Shown in pieces: positions 1-9,800 of a DNA stretch of 64,000 nucleotides. The stretch lies in contig CM073195.1 of assembly GCA_037042915.1 (NCBI GenBank), positions 1,116,001-1,180,000 on the forward strand. Direction: 5' to 3'. The notes below the pieces were generated by a model. The model worked only from the letters and a program-made list of their open reading frames with translations. It was not told the DNA's origin and searched no databases. Made by a program: the position numbers and the translations under genes. How positions within the stretch are numbered: position 1 is the stretch's first letter; every line of letters starts with the position of its first letter. The stretch is from Auricularia sp. M13. Lineage: Eukaryota; Basidiomycota; Agaricomycetes; Auriculariales; Auriculariaceae.

Positions 1-971
1 GCGCATACCATGCTGATTTTGTTGAGAATCACCACATTGGCAAACTCGATCTGGTCGACCAAGAGGTGAGATACCGTCTGCTCTCCCTCCATCGTCTCGG
101 GGTCGGCGTCGTCTCGCCTGTTGGACATGATCTCGTCGGTCTCGAAGTCGTGGAGCATCGTGAACGCGTCGAGAACTGTCACTGCAGTGTCTAGCACGGC
201 GAATTTGTCTAGACCGCCCGCGTTGGATACTGCGAGGCCGGGATGATTGTGAGCGTCAGCAACACGTCGGGCAAGGAAACGAGTCTTTGAGGCAGGCATA
301 CATTCTCTTGAGAGCCCTTTTCATGTTCTTGTCGAGCCCATTGGCGTCGGACCCAAGAATCATCATCATCTCGGCGACCTTGGGGTCGAAAGACTCAGCG
401 ACCTGCTGAGGCTCGCTGATGCCGCTGCTCTCGATGATGATGTAGTCGAATTGTCCGAGGTCGTGAAGACGAAGGAGTTCCTCGAGTAGATCGCCGCGCA
501 ATGTACAGCAGATGCAGCCGTTCTGAAGCTCGACCACCTTTTCCTGAGTACGTTTGATGTGCTGTCCGTCGACGTTAACACTAAGCAGGTATCATCAGAG
601 ATTGTGCGTGAGGAGATACTCGACGGGGGATCGAATACGAGAGCGTACGTACGCCCCGATATCGTTCACAATGACGGCTATGCGGAGACCGTGATCGTCG
701 CTCTGCAGAATATGCTTAAGGACGGTCGTCTTGCCGCTGCCCTGTAGAGATCTTCAGTCATCGAGAACGGATACTGCAAAGGAAAACTCACCAAAAAGCC
801 TGAGATGACCGTAACAGGGAGGACCTTGAGTTCCTTGGGCTTGTTGTCTTTCGCCCTCCGAATCTTCTTCAATGACGAGGAGGTTCTGTTCTTGACGACC
901 TTGGACTTTAAGACATTGGCGAGCTTCTTGGGCTTGCTTTTGAGCAACATCGGGGACGATTTCGGCGACAT
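1..971 (-). CDS. CobW/ZNG-family GTPase metallochaperone (3' end cut by window)
   Basis: Member of the CobW/COG0523 G3E GTPases, which deliver metal ions (zinc in the ZNG1 branch) to client enzymes. After a basic N-terminal stretch the reading frame enters a hydrophobic strand ending SGFL. A short intron then splits the Walker A loop, which resumes as GSGKTTVL near 740. After a further exon (IAVIVNDIG) and an intron come VELQNGCICCTLRGD, the conserved CXCC metal motif, and ESSGISEPQQV, the switch region. Another intron follows an MYA-like end, and the last visible exon reads to NKISM with a donor at 8/9, so the C-terminal CobW domain lies outside the window. The start is taken at the ATG at 971; an in-frame ATG at 1016 is possible. 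The family call is firm; the metal served and the exact start are inference. Confidence 0.85.
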
Positions 972-2183
972 GGATTTTGTAGGTGACCGTGTTGAGAATG
1001 CCAACGTGAGTTCCAAGCGCTATACGTTGCCCGCAGAGCTTATGAGAAACGGACTGGCCAATGAGATTCCATCCCTTCCGAGTGGCCGACCGTTGAGGTA
1101 CCCTGCAGGATTGCTCTGACCGTTGCGGTACTCTGCGGCGAATATTTCTAATCTCCGGATGAGAAATCCGATGCAGTGAAAACGGACACAATCAGAGGAC
1201 GTGGAAATAGCGGGGTGGATATGTGCGAGTATGGGAAGAGAACGGGGTCGCCAGGGTCAAACCTCCAGGGTCAAGTCGAGTTCTGTACGCAGGACTGTTC
1301 GGCCACAATGCCACTGCTGTCGCGATAGAAGAAGGTCGTCCAATCGAGCAACAGACACGAGCTTCGTATCTAGGGAGGCCTCGACGCAATTTGCTGCACG
1401 GCCTGTCTTAGAACAGCTGTCGAGCCTGCCAAATACTTTCGAGAGAGTTCGAGAGACGAATACGGCTGGCATCGGGCTTCAGTGCGTCAACTTGCAGTTT
1501 TAAGTACGCTGACCCCTCGAAAGGCGCAAAGAAAAGGCATGAAGGCCGAGTTAGCGTGTCTGAGTCGTCTAGTAGGTCGTGGCAGTAATCAGTGTCCAGC
1601 GAGCAGACGTTCCAAACTCCGCGTGCGACAGTTCAAGTTGACCTCAGCTTGAGATCTTGTGAACACGCGCGATTCGCAAGAGTTGCGCATCAAAGCACGT
1701 ATGGCACTGAGGTCGCAACGGCCGCAACGGCCGACCCCTTCCAAGCTTCACGCAGCCCGCGCTGACCGATCTTTCGCTGCATCGCCAGCGGCCAGACAAC
1801 TGCACCCGCGCGTTTGTGAAACGAAAAGCGCTGCCATGGCCGCTGCACGCTTGTCCTCCCGTTCCCGGTTACGACGGCGCCTTGTGCACGGGCTAGAGCG
1901 TCGTACTACTCTCACCACCCACGGCCAACCAGTAGCGGTCGGTGCAAGCAGGGTGCAAGCGCGCCAGCTGTTATAATTGCTTGCGGCTTTCACGATGTAT
2001 GTTGGCGTACTACCTTCCGCCTCATGGCAGGCAAGAAATCCAAAACGCGAGCGGACAGCATTGGCAACAACTACAGCTGGTGAGGGCGATTGAAGACTCC
2101 CATTCCGCCTTACCAGAGCACTTGCGCCACTTCGACGGACCGTTTGCGTGGATTTTATTATTCCATACTGACGCATCGAACAG
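972..2183. other. Intergenic region with possible unresolved 5' exons
   Basis: This 1.2 kb lies between the divergent CobW-type gene and the small membrane-protein gene. I see only short overlapping open frames with no recognisable domain. The 5' exons of the downstream membrane protein (signal peptide and outer domain) should lie here, but I could not place them with a consistent reading frame. Confidence 0.4.
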
Positions 2184-2716
2184 AGGCATCAGACTCGACG
2201 GGCACCAAGAGCGTCGCAGCACCCGATGCATCGTCATTATCAGCAACAAGCGTGCCTTTCGAGCGTCCCAAGACGGAGTCAGCTGCAGTCCGCTGTGCAC
2301 ACCAATTCTTCATGTTGATGTGCATTCATGCTGATGGTTTTGAGCAGTTCAAGGGCCAAGTAACGCGACCAACCGCCCAGCTCTCATCGGAAGCATAGCA
2401 GGCGTTGGCGTCTTCCTGCTCCTGTTCATCGTCTATGAAGTTTACGCCATCCGCCGCAAGCGGCGCAAGCTTGCCTCCGCGTTCGCCGGGTCAGGCTCGG
2501 AGGGTGTTCCATTCCTCGCTGTGCAAAGCTGTATGTATAGCTCCCGCATGTCTTACTCTAATTGATCCCTTCGCAGCGAGAGAAGCTCATTCGGAGGAAG
2601 GCGAAGGGAAGTACACCTTCTCTATCTCGCAACCAACGACGCACATGGTGCCTCTACCTGCGCCAGCCCGTCGGGGCCCAAATCCAGTCTGGAGTCGAGT
2701 CTCCGCTGGACAGTGA
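2184..2716 (+). CDS. Small single-pass membrane protein (5' exons unresolved)
   Basis: Three exons can be joined in one frame. The first (from about 2184) is a Ser/Thr/Ala-rich stalk. A GT-AG intron from 2292 to about 2345 then leads into an Asn-Ala-Thr glycosylation site and a hydrophobic segment, GSIAGVGVFLLLFIVYEVYA, followed at once by RRKRRK, the stop-transfer signal on the cytoplasmic side. A second intron (about 2530-2576) precedes a short, Pro- and Ser-containing tail ending at the TGA at 2714-2716. This stalk, membrane helix, basic patch and disordered tail resembles the fungal Mid2/Skg6-like and other stalked type I membrane proteins, but no specific family is recognisable. The N-terminus is missing from this model. 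Two more proteins of the same plan occur near 51.0 and 63 kb. Confidence 0.55.
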
Positions 2717-2953
2717 ATCGTCAACGTACCGTTTTTTTTGTGTAGACCCGACGGGTCCTGCGCGCGTTAGCAGTCACAGTCTGCTCCTGGATTGAGGAGG
2801 CTATCCCCATATTCTGCGATCGAGATGGTGGCGGTGGGATCAGGACTTTTGCTTTGTAGCAAAGACTTTATGTTCGGTATGTTCAGAACGACGGTTTAGT
2901 AATGACGACGAATTAGCACCCAGTCACAGTACATTCAATCCCTTCACGATGAA

Positions 2954-3540
2954 TTAGGCGACTGGAGTGATAAGCATGGGCAGCTGGACACTATTGTCGC
3001 TGCGAAGCTGTGGATGCAAGAGTGGACCCGACCGCGTCCAAATCTCTGAGCGGTCGACAGCCAACCGAGACTCAAAGCTGCGGACGATATGAAACAGCAG
3101 GGCCTTCATCTCCGCGACGGCAAAGCGATGTCCAATGCAACCGCGCGGACCGCCGATGAAGGTCATGAGCACAGGTGAGATGCCTGGAATCGCAATCGCG
3201 TCTGCTGGCACATTGGTACATCGCTCAGGTCTGTGGAATGGCCGTCAATGAACCTCCGCATGGGAAACAACGAGCTGGGCATACCGAAACTGGTCGGCAT
3301 CCGGTCCCTAGATACTTTTGCTGCGCTTGACGAGCCATATAGGGACAAGTACCTCGTCGCCTTCGTGAATGCTGCAGAGGGTTTGCGAGCACAAAGTCCT
3401 GGCAAAATGAGGAATAGGTCACTGGATATGCTCAAGGGTCTTGCCGTCGCGCCCGATCACTGGTCTATCCAATGGTATCAGGTGCCCAGATGCGGGGAAA
3501 AGCCTCGATGGTCGAGATATAAGGGTTGCACGGCCTGATC
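2954..3540 (-). pseudogene. Cytochrome P450 C-terminal fragment, decayed
   Basis: The last exon holds the haem-binding signature FIGGPRGCIGHRFAVAEMK, with the axial cysteine, and ends at 2954. Splicing out 55 nt upstream gives the PER motif (DADQFRPERC). A further exon gives DGKTLEHI, and then, after a 53 nt intron, HEGDEVLVPIW. Between them the codon that should encode the Trp of the usual IWGPDA motif is TAG (3308-3310). Further upstream, around 3480, the frame must shift to connect a proline-rich segment to PLDRPV. The oxygen-binding helix I and the ExxR motif are not found, so only the C-terminal third survives. I read this as a relic of a CYP monooxygenase of the kind common in wood- and litter-decay fungi. 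An assembly error could explain one lesion but not the stop, the shift and the missing two thirds together. Confidence 0.8.
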
Positions 3541-4322
3541 ACATAGTACTACAGTAAAGCCTCTCCGAATCGGTAAGCGACCTGCGTTGCATTCTATAAA
3601 TCCATGCGATGAGCCCTGATAAAGCATCACGACTGGCTCACAGTCTAGGAGCCGTTGTGTAGAGCAGGGCGTGATCAGGGAACAAGAACAAGTTCCAGTG
3701 CAGCCCTGTTTGCCTCTGGTCTGTTCCGAGCAATGACGACTGTGAGGCGCAAGAAGAGCACAGGCAGGAAAAGAAGCAGGGCATTAACGTCGCGAGCACG
3801 GGGACGGGAAGGGCAAGAAGAACCGGCGTCGTGCGAGATGCAGTCCTTATCGGGCAAAGGCGCTGACAGACAATAGCATCTCCTAATGCCATGGTCCGGC
3901 CCACCGTCCATATACGAATGTAGATATTTGCACTCGTCGCGCACTGATCATGTTGGGGTAAGGAACGTTGTCATTGGGCGAGCATGACGGAGAGAAAGCG
4001 CAAACCGCGGAGTTTGGATGTCCCTGAACTTAACCTATCCCAATTATCGCACACCCAATGGAAAGAACAGGAATCCGCGTCACATTATCCGACTTATGTC
4101 CAGACCAATTACTTGCTCTACACCCTTCAGGAACCTCGGTCTCTACAAATGAAGTGACAGCAAGCTAAAGGGACTTGGTACGGATGCATGGCTTCTTCGG
4201 CGACAGTAACTTCATACGGGCTCGCTTCTGCTCGGTCCCTGGAACTTCTACTATTGCTGTGGAACCTGCGCGCGCGTATCACGTCCGCCCAAGATTGCAT
4301 GGCATGTTCCCGCGCAGTCCAG
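3541..4322. other. Intergenic region
   Basis: Nearly 800 bases between the P450 relic and the KP4-like gene. The open frames are short, overlap each other and show no domain. It may contain further, unrecognisable remnants of the P450 5' end. Confidence 0.5.
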
Positions 4323-4748
4323 CTACTGGAATTGCGGCAGCATGCCAAGGCACGGCGCAGTCGCGTCTCCACAGGGTTGGCTGACGAAGTTGAGCGTCAG
4401 CTCGCCCTTGTTGACGTCGTTCGTGCCGTTGCGAAACAGCGTGGGGACCGAGCCACATATCTTGCAATCGTGGTTCTTGAGGTCTGTCAGGATGTCCTTG
4501 ACGAGCTGGCCGGTCGCGCCTTGCGACTTCTGCAGGAATGCGCAGACGGAGTTCGCGCACGCGATTTGGCGGCCGTCGGGGAAGAAGAATGCTGGGTCAA
4601 TTTGCTCCTGGATCATGTCGTGGATGCGCTGCAGCGTGTCGCCAGGCAGGCCGCCGCATTTACTCGAACCCCGACAGTTGATGCCCAGGGCGAATGCGGT
4701 CGTGGAAAGCAGCCCTGCGACGAGCAGCGATGCAATACGGAACCGCAT
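4323..4748 (-). CDS. KP4-like secreted cysteine-rich protein (killer-toxin family homologue)
   Basis: A single-exon frame of 141 codons with a typical secretion signal of about 20 residues. The mature part has eight cysteines. Its beginning, with a Gly-Ile-Asn-Cys motif and a basic/serine stretch before the second cysteine, and its end, with a double-cysteine strand followed by an Asn-Asp-Val / Leu-Thr motif, match the KP4 fold family. KP4 is the killer toxin encoded by a Ustilago virus; chromosomal KP4-like genes are known in many fungi, where some act against other fungi or in plant interaction. I chose the ATG at 4748 because the hydrophobic core follows it directly; an upstream in-frame ATG (4796) would put a Pro-rich leader in front. 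The gene looks intact. Family membership is seen in the sequence; any activity is inference. Confidence 0.8.
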   Translation of the reverse strand: MRFRIASLLVAGLLSTTAFALGINCRGSSKCGGLPGDTLQRIHDMIQEQIDPAFFFPDGRQIACANSVCAFLQKSQGATGQLVKDILTDLKNHDCKICGSVPTLFRNGTNDVNKGELTLNFVSQPCGDATAPCLGMLPQFQ

Positions 4749-5534
4749 GGCTGGAAGAACGAGGAAAGTAAGGGGAGGGCGGGGCGAAAGGAACAAGCGA
4801 CGGGGAGCAGGCGAAGGGAAAGCTCTGATACGGTGCGTGTTGACGTCCGTGCTATCTTATGGTTGTGGCTCACCTTGACAGGGCGTTCCGTGCATCGTGG
4901 CAGACAATGCGATCATGCACATGCCCGCTTCCAAATGCCCGTAGATCAGCATCGCACCGGCCATTGGCACCAGCCTCTGATCAATGCAATCATGGTAAGA
5001 TAACCCAATAAGCCGCAGCCAACCTCTGAACATATGTAAGCCTCTGGCAGCAAAGGGCCACCGAGACTTCCTCGAGCTTTGATGGTCAGCACATCTTCGC
5101 CTTTCCGTTGGACGCCCAATGTCTTACCCCAGGATCCTCGGCTCTAATTTTATCACCTTGTCCTTTCTGGATGCTGATGCTGTGCAGATGCAGATCTCTA
5201 ACTCTTCCCCTCGCGCCGTGGCCGTCTCCGTTCCAAATTTCCAATCGCTGCGCCGGACGCGTGCTCCTCCCTGACGCAGCGCACGGCGACAGCGAGTCTG
5301 ACTCCTTTCCGCGGTTCAACAAGACGAAGCATTGACCGAAACAGACATCTATCTCCGGGTGGCAATTCGGTGCTCGGCGACGCGGGCCCGGTCAAGTTAG
5401 GGCTGGCTCATCAGATGGTGCCAGCAGGTCCAATGCGAATCTTGCGATGACCGGGTCAGCACAAGGTGCAGGACATATAGCTAGCGCGCAGCTCCTTGGT
5501 GCCGATCTCATTCCACTTCCTCTTTCCCCCCGCC
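4749..5534. other. Divergent promoter region of two secreted-protein genes
   Basis: About 790 bases lie between the start of the KP4-like gene (leftward) and the start of the secreted-protein gene (rightward), so both promoters must lie here. A CATATAG sequence near 5475, 60 bases before the rightward ATG, is a weak TATA candidate. I see no coding sequence. Confidence 0.4.
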
Positions 5535-6418
5535 ATGCTCGCGAGGATTTCCGTGTTCGCTTTGTTGTTCGCGAGCGCAGTGCGCGGTGTCGCGACTGAT
5601 CGCGCGACGTTCAAGAACCCCGCGGAAGGTGGCGGCCGTATGCTTAACTTCGCGACAAGCGACAACTTGGGCGAACCGCTGAATGTGAGTCTCTGTTACT
5701 TGTGATCATTACCAGACTCCAACATCCGCGTGCAGGTAATCATTAGCGGCCAATCCTCGCGCGCCGTTCTCACCGACACGGGCTTCTTGACATACGTGCA
5801 AAGCCTCGGTTTCTCGACGGAATGCCTCGGCCAGCATGGCGGCGGCTTCCAACAGGCAGACCTCGGCGACGGCCAGGGACGCTTCAACCAGAATGCTATT
5901 TATCGTGAGGATTTCGGCGACTTGAACGTCGGAACGTGCTTGGAGACTCTCAACGGCGGTGAGCGGCACCGCCGTCTTGTACGATTGTGGAGGTGGCTGA
6001 ACGATGCATACTATACAGGCAACCACTTGCGAATGTGGCGCCAACAGGGCACTGGCGCGCTGTTCCTCGCGTTGTCGCAAGAGATGGACCTGGCGCACCA
6101 CCATGACATCGTGCCCAACGGCTACGATCTTGGCCGGTGAGCTGTGACTGGCTTGCAATGCGTGTCATCCTTGACATGTATGTTGCGCAGTGATAAGTTT
6201 GTTGCAGCAGCTGTTGCTGGGTCAAATATCGGTCCTGGTGCACACTATCAAGCTGTTGCCCAAAATATCACTGGGCTCTTGAAACCGGGCACTGATGGCG
6301 TGAACCACGGTATGTACAGTATATCTGCTTCTGTAAAGGTCGGTTGGTTCTTATATAACGTGCAGGTATTGCAATTGACGGTGTCGTCGTGTTATTGACG
6401 GTGACAATCGTTGCATGA
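5535..6418 (+). CDS. Secreted protein of an uncharacterised agaricomycete family
   Basis: Five exons join in frame across GT-AG introns starting near 5684, 5959, 6137 and 6310. The product begins MLARISVFALLFASAVRG, a clear signal peptide. It continues with a compact globular domain of roughly 200 residues containing a few cysteines (ECLG, GTCLE) and ends IAIDGVVVLLTVTIVA. That hydrophobic C-terminus could be a buried strand or a GPI-anchor signal. Similar proteins with the same end are, as I recall, common and uncharacterised in mushroom-forming fungi; I assign no function. The start is the ATG at 5535, because an upstream ATG at 5496 would delay the signal sequence. The gene is divergent from the KP4-like gene, so joint regulation is possible but not shown. 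Confidence 0.75.
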
Positions 6419-6828
6419 GTGGGCGTGAGCAGTCGCCAATCTTGTTGATAGAGTCATGGGAATTGAACCAGGCAGTCCCGAGCTTCCCGAGTTCGCAGCC
6501 ATGAGTGAAATTGCCGGTGAAAGTGTATATGGAATCCTCTCGAAAGTTACAAGTGAGGGACCTGGGCTACGCGTAAAGTCTGCCGATCGTACTGTAACAT
6601 GTGCGAGCGCTGAATCAAGTAGCAGAGATAATTGATCCTTGAGATTAGCTGTTACAAATACAAATATTCTATGGGAGACAGACCTCACCTAGGGAGTGGA
6701 GGCTCCGTGTCGCGCCGTCTGCAACGCGGCTGCCGATCGGACTTTTCACCGGAACGGGCCGAGGAACGCTCTCTTCCGTTTCGTGCTTTACTCCGGCGCG
6801 TCTCGTGCGCGGCGTGCTCTCGTCGAGA
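6419..6828. other. Intergenic region upstream of SCC2
   Basis: This holds the 3' end of the secreted-protein gene and the promoter of the cohesin-loader gene. I find no open frame with coding character. Confidence 0.5.
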
Positions 6829-9800
6829 TGAACGATGGCAACGGATGGTACAACGGCCAGCAGCAGACGCATTACGGTTACCAGGGCCAGGGCCAGCCAG
6901 CACCTGGCCCAGACACGCGCCGCACGCTGAACGGGTATCCGTTCGTTGCCGCAACGCCCACCTCGCATGGTATGTTGACCGCGTCTGGCACGGGTTTCTG
7001 CTGACCGTTAGCCAGTTGCCCGGCATTTGAGCTCTCTTACCATTGGGCCATCGTCACAAACCTTTGCCCAGCCTTCGTTCTACCCCGAGCAGCAGCGACA
7101 GCAGATGGCATATCCCGCCAACCCGCCGCCGTACTCAGAGTACGACCAGAACCCTTTGGTGGGCCCAGCTCCCGTTATGCCCGTGCAGCAGGCATGGGCA
7201 CCCGTAACCGTGCCTCAAGTCCAGTATGTAGCTCCATTTTGGCGCGACGAGGCGGGCGTGCCTGACAGCGCGCATTTAGGTATCCGACACAGCAGAACCA
7301 TAACTCTACATCCTCGCAGTGGCAGTCAATGCAGCCAGCACCTCAGCATTATCAGCAGCCGACATACGCATCGTCCTCTGCGTCGTCGTCGTCGCTGGCA
7401 AATGCGCTGCAGTACCCGGGATCTCAGTCTAGTCCGACCCGCTCGTCTTCGTCCTCTCATTATTCTTCCCGCGACCAGAAAAGGCCGCTTCCTCAGTCAA
7501 CGCAGCCTATCTACTCTTCTGAATCCTCTCTGAGTAACGCACTGGGCCCAATGCCGCAACCACCACCGCGACCTGCTCCTCCCCCGCCACAACCGGTTCA
7601 AGCTGTGATCCCGCCCCAGAGGCGGTTTGCGGCGGCCGACTCTTCGTCTTTCTTTAATGAGTACCTGGCCCGAGAAAGTCAGCCATCTAGCTCGCGCAGT
7701 CAGACGGCCGTGCCTTCCTCAATGCCATCGACGCCGTCTGAAACAGCAACCCTGGCAGCACGGAGCTCGCCCGCAAAATCTGTTCCTGGAAGCTCGCAGT
7801 TATCGTACGCGTCTCAGGGATCCGACGTTGCACCCACGCCTCAACCGCATGCTCGCCGGCCCTCGCAAAACGACGTGCGCAGGCCGCCTGCGCCTGAACC
7901 GATTGCACCTCGCGCGCCATTTGCTGTTCCTAAGCACCTCGAGTCCCGCCCGCCAGAGAGCCCCGATCCGCTTGCGTTGGACATGAACCCGACTTATTCC
8001 TCGCCCGCAATGCAGACACCGCGGAAGCGCAAACCGGACGACGTGCTCGAGTCGCCCACGATCAAGCGCACACAGTCGGCTTATTTCAGTCCCAATATCC
8101 CAGGTTCAACACCCATTGCCACACCCTCTACAAGCACCTCAAGTCAGCGCTTCAGCACAATGCCAAGTAGCAGCGCCAAGAAGGTGCCATACATTGAGCT
8201 CCCGCGCTTACCGAAAGGCTGGATGACGCCCGTGAAACAGCCTATGCTCTCGAGTAAGAAGTTGCAAGATGATGACCTGGGCGGGTATGGATCAGACAGC
8301 GCCAACGAAGAGGACACGCCTCTGCGCAACCGTATGCTGAGCAGTGCACAGCGTTCGATGCTCAAAAGCTCTGGCAAGAAAACTGGAGACCGGGATGGAC
8401 GAGGTTGGTGTCCTTACCATTCTAACCCAGCCGAGTCTAAAATGCACTGCAGTGCCCCTGGAAAAGTTCATCGAGCTGGTGGACGAGCTCATCGAGGCCG
8501 AAGATAATCTGCCGTCGGACGTGGACCTCGCGGGAGAGCAGCCCTCAAAACTCTTCTCCTCGCTGACATCGGACTGGTCGCGCCCTATGCTCTCGGTCAA
8601 CGTCGTGCTCAAGCTTTCCAAGATCATCGGCAAAGTTGCACGGCCGACGAAACGCGAGCGCCTGACTTCGCGGGACGCGCCCGGTTCGCCTCGCAAGGTC
8701 GGCGGGTTGGCGGATACCGACACTCAAAGGCTGTCGCGCACACTGAAGCTGCTTGAGCGCAGCGTGCGGGCAGGCGAGGACCTTGACCCGTTTGCGGGTC
8801 CGGCAGCGGGTTCTGCTGCTGCCAACCTGATCACTAGCACACCAAGCAAGGCGAAGAAGAGCCCGTCAAAGAAGAAACGTGGCAAGAGTCCTGCGCGCGA
8901 TGGACGGGATAAGTCGCATAGTCCTGGCGACGACGGCGCTGGCAATCTCCAGGACTTGACAACTGCCGACTTCGACAAACTTGACCGCACGCTCGAGGTC
9001 GCGAAGGAGGCCGTGCTGGCCGCGGACTGCTGTATTGCTCTGCTCGCTGCTGATAAGCTGCCCAAGCAGGTGAATCTCCCATTGAAGATTTGCGCGTTTT
9101 CGCGTTTGCTGACATGCTCTATGGAGCTTTACTCCGAGGAGCTCATTACTGCATGCCTGAGCACCATCAAGAACCTGCTGGAGAAGGTTATCTATCCGTT
9201 TATCGAGGCCAACACCGACCTTCATGGTTCGTCCTCGTAGGTTGCATAGCTTCGCGCTCACCGTTTAATAGGGCAAAGCTCGCTCATTCTCCTTCACGTC
9301 GCCAAGGGCAGCTCCAATGCCTCCAACTCCAGGCGATCAGCTGTGGGCGAGATTTTCCAGACGCTCAGCTCCGTTCTACCGCGCATAAACATGCTCATCA
9401 GCCGCTCTGGTGTCGCTATGTCGGACCAAATCATCATCCAAGCCGTGTACATCGCGATCGGACCTTTCTTCGTGGTCGAGTTCGGTTCGGAAGGCTCGAA
9501 AGCGACCAAGGAGAAGTCCGCCTCGCTCGTCTTGAACGCCCTCGGTGGTACTGCAGCACTCCGAGGACTGCGGCTGGCGGCGCTCGCACTCATTCGCAGT
9601 GTACGTCGACGACTTAGTAGTTGAGAGCGGAATTGACGTGTTCTCGATACTAGATTTTCGCCAGCCATAGCGCTCAACGCTCGTGGATCATTGAAGAGAT
9701 TTTAACGTCACTGATCAAGCTCCCCGACCTGAAGCAAAAGGCTGGCCAGTTTAGGTATACGATCCGTCCGTTCGCCGGACGATGAGTGCTGACTCTTCGC

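Noticed and set aside
4188-5003. Rightward 271-codon frame opposite the KP4-like gene
   Set aside because: Shadow of the leftward KP4-like gene, which has a signal peptide and the family's cysteines.
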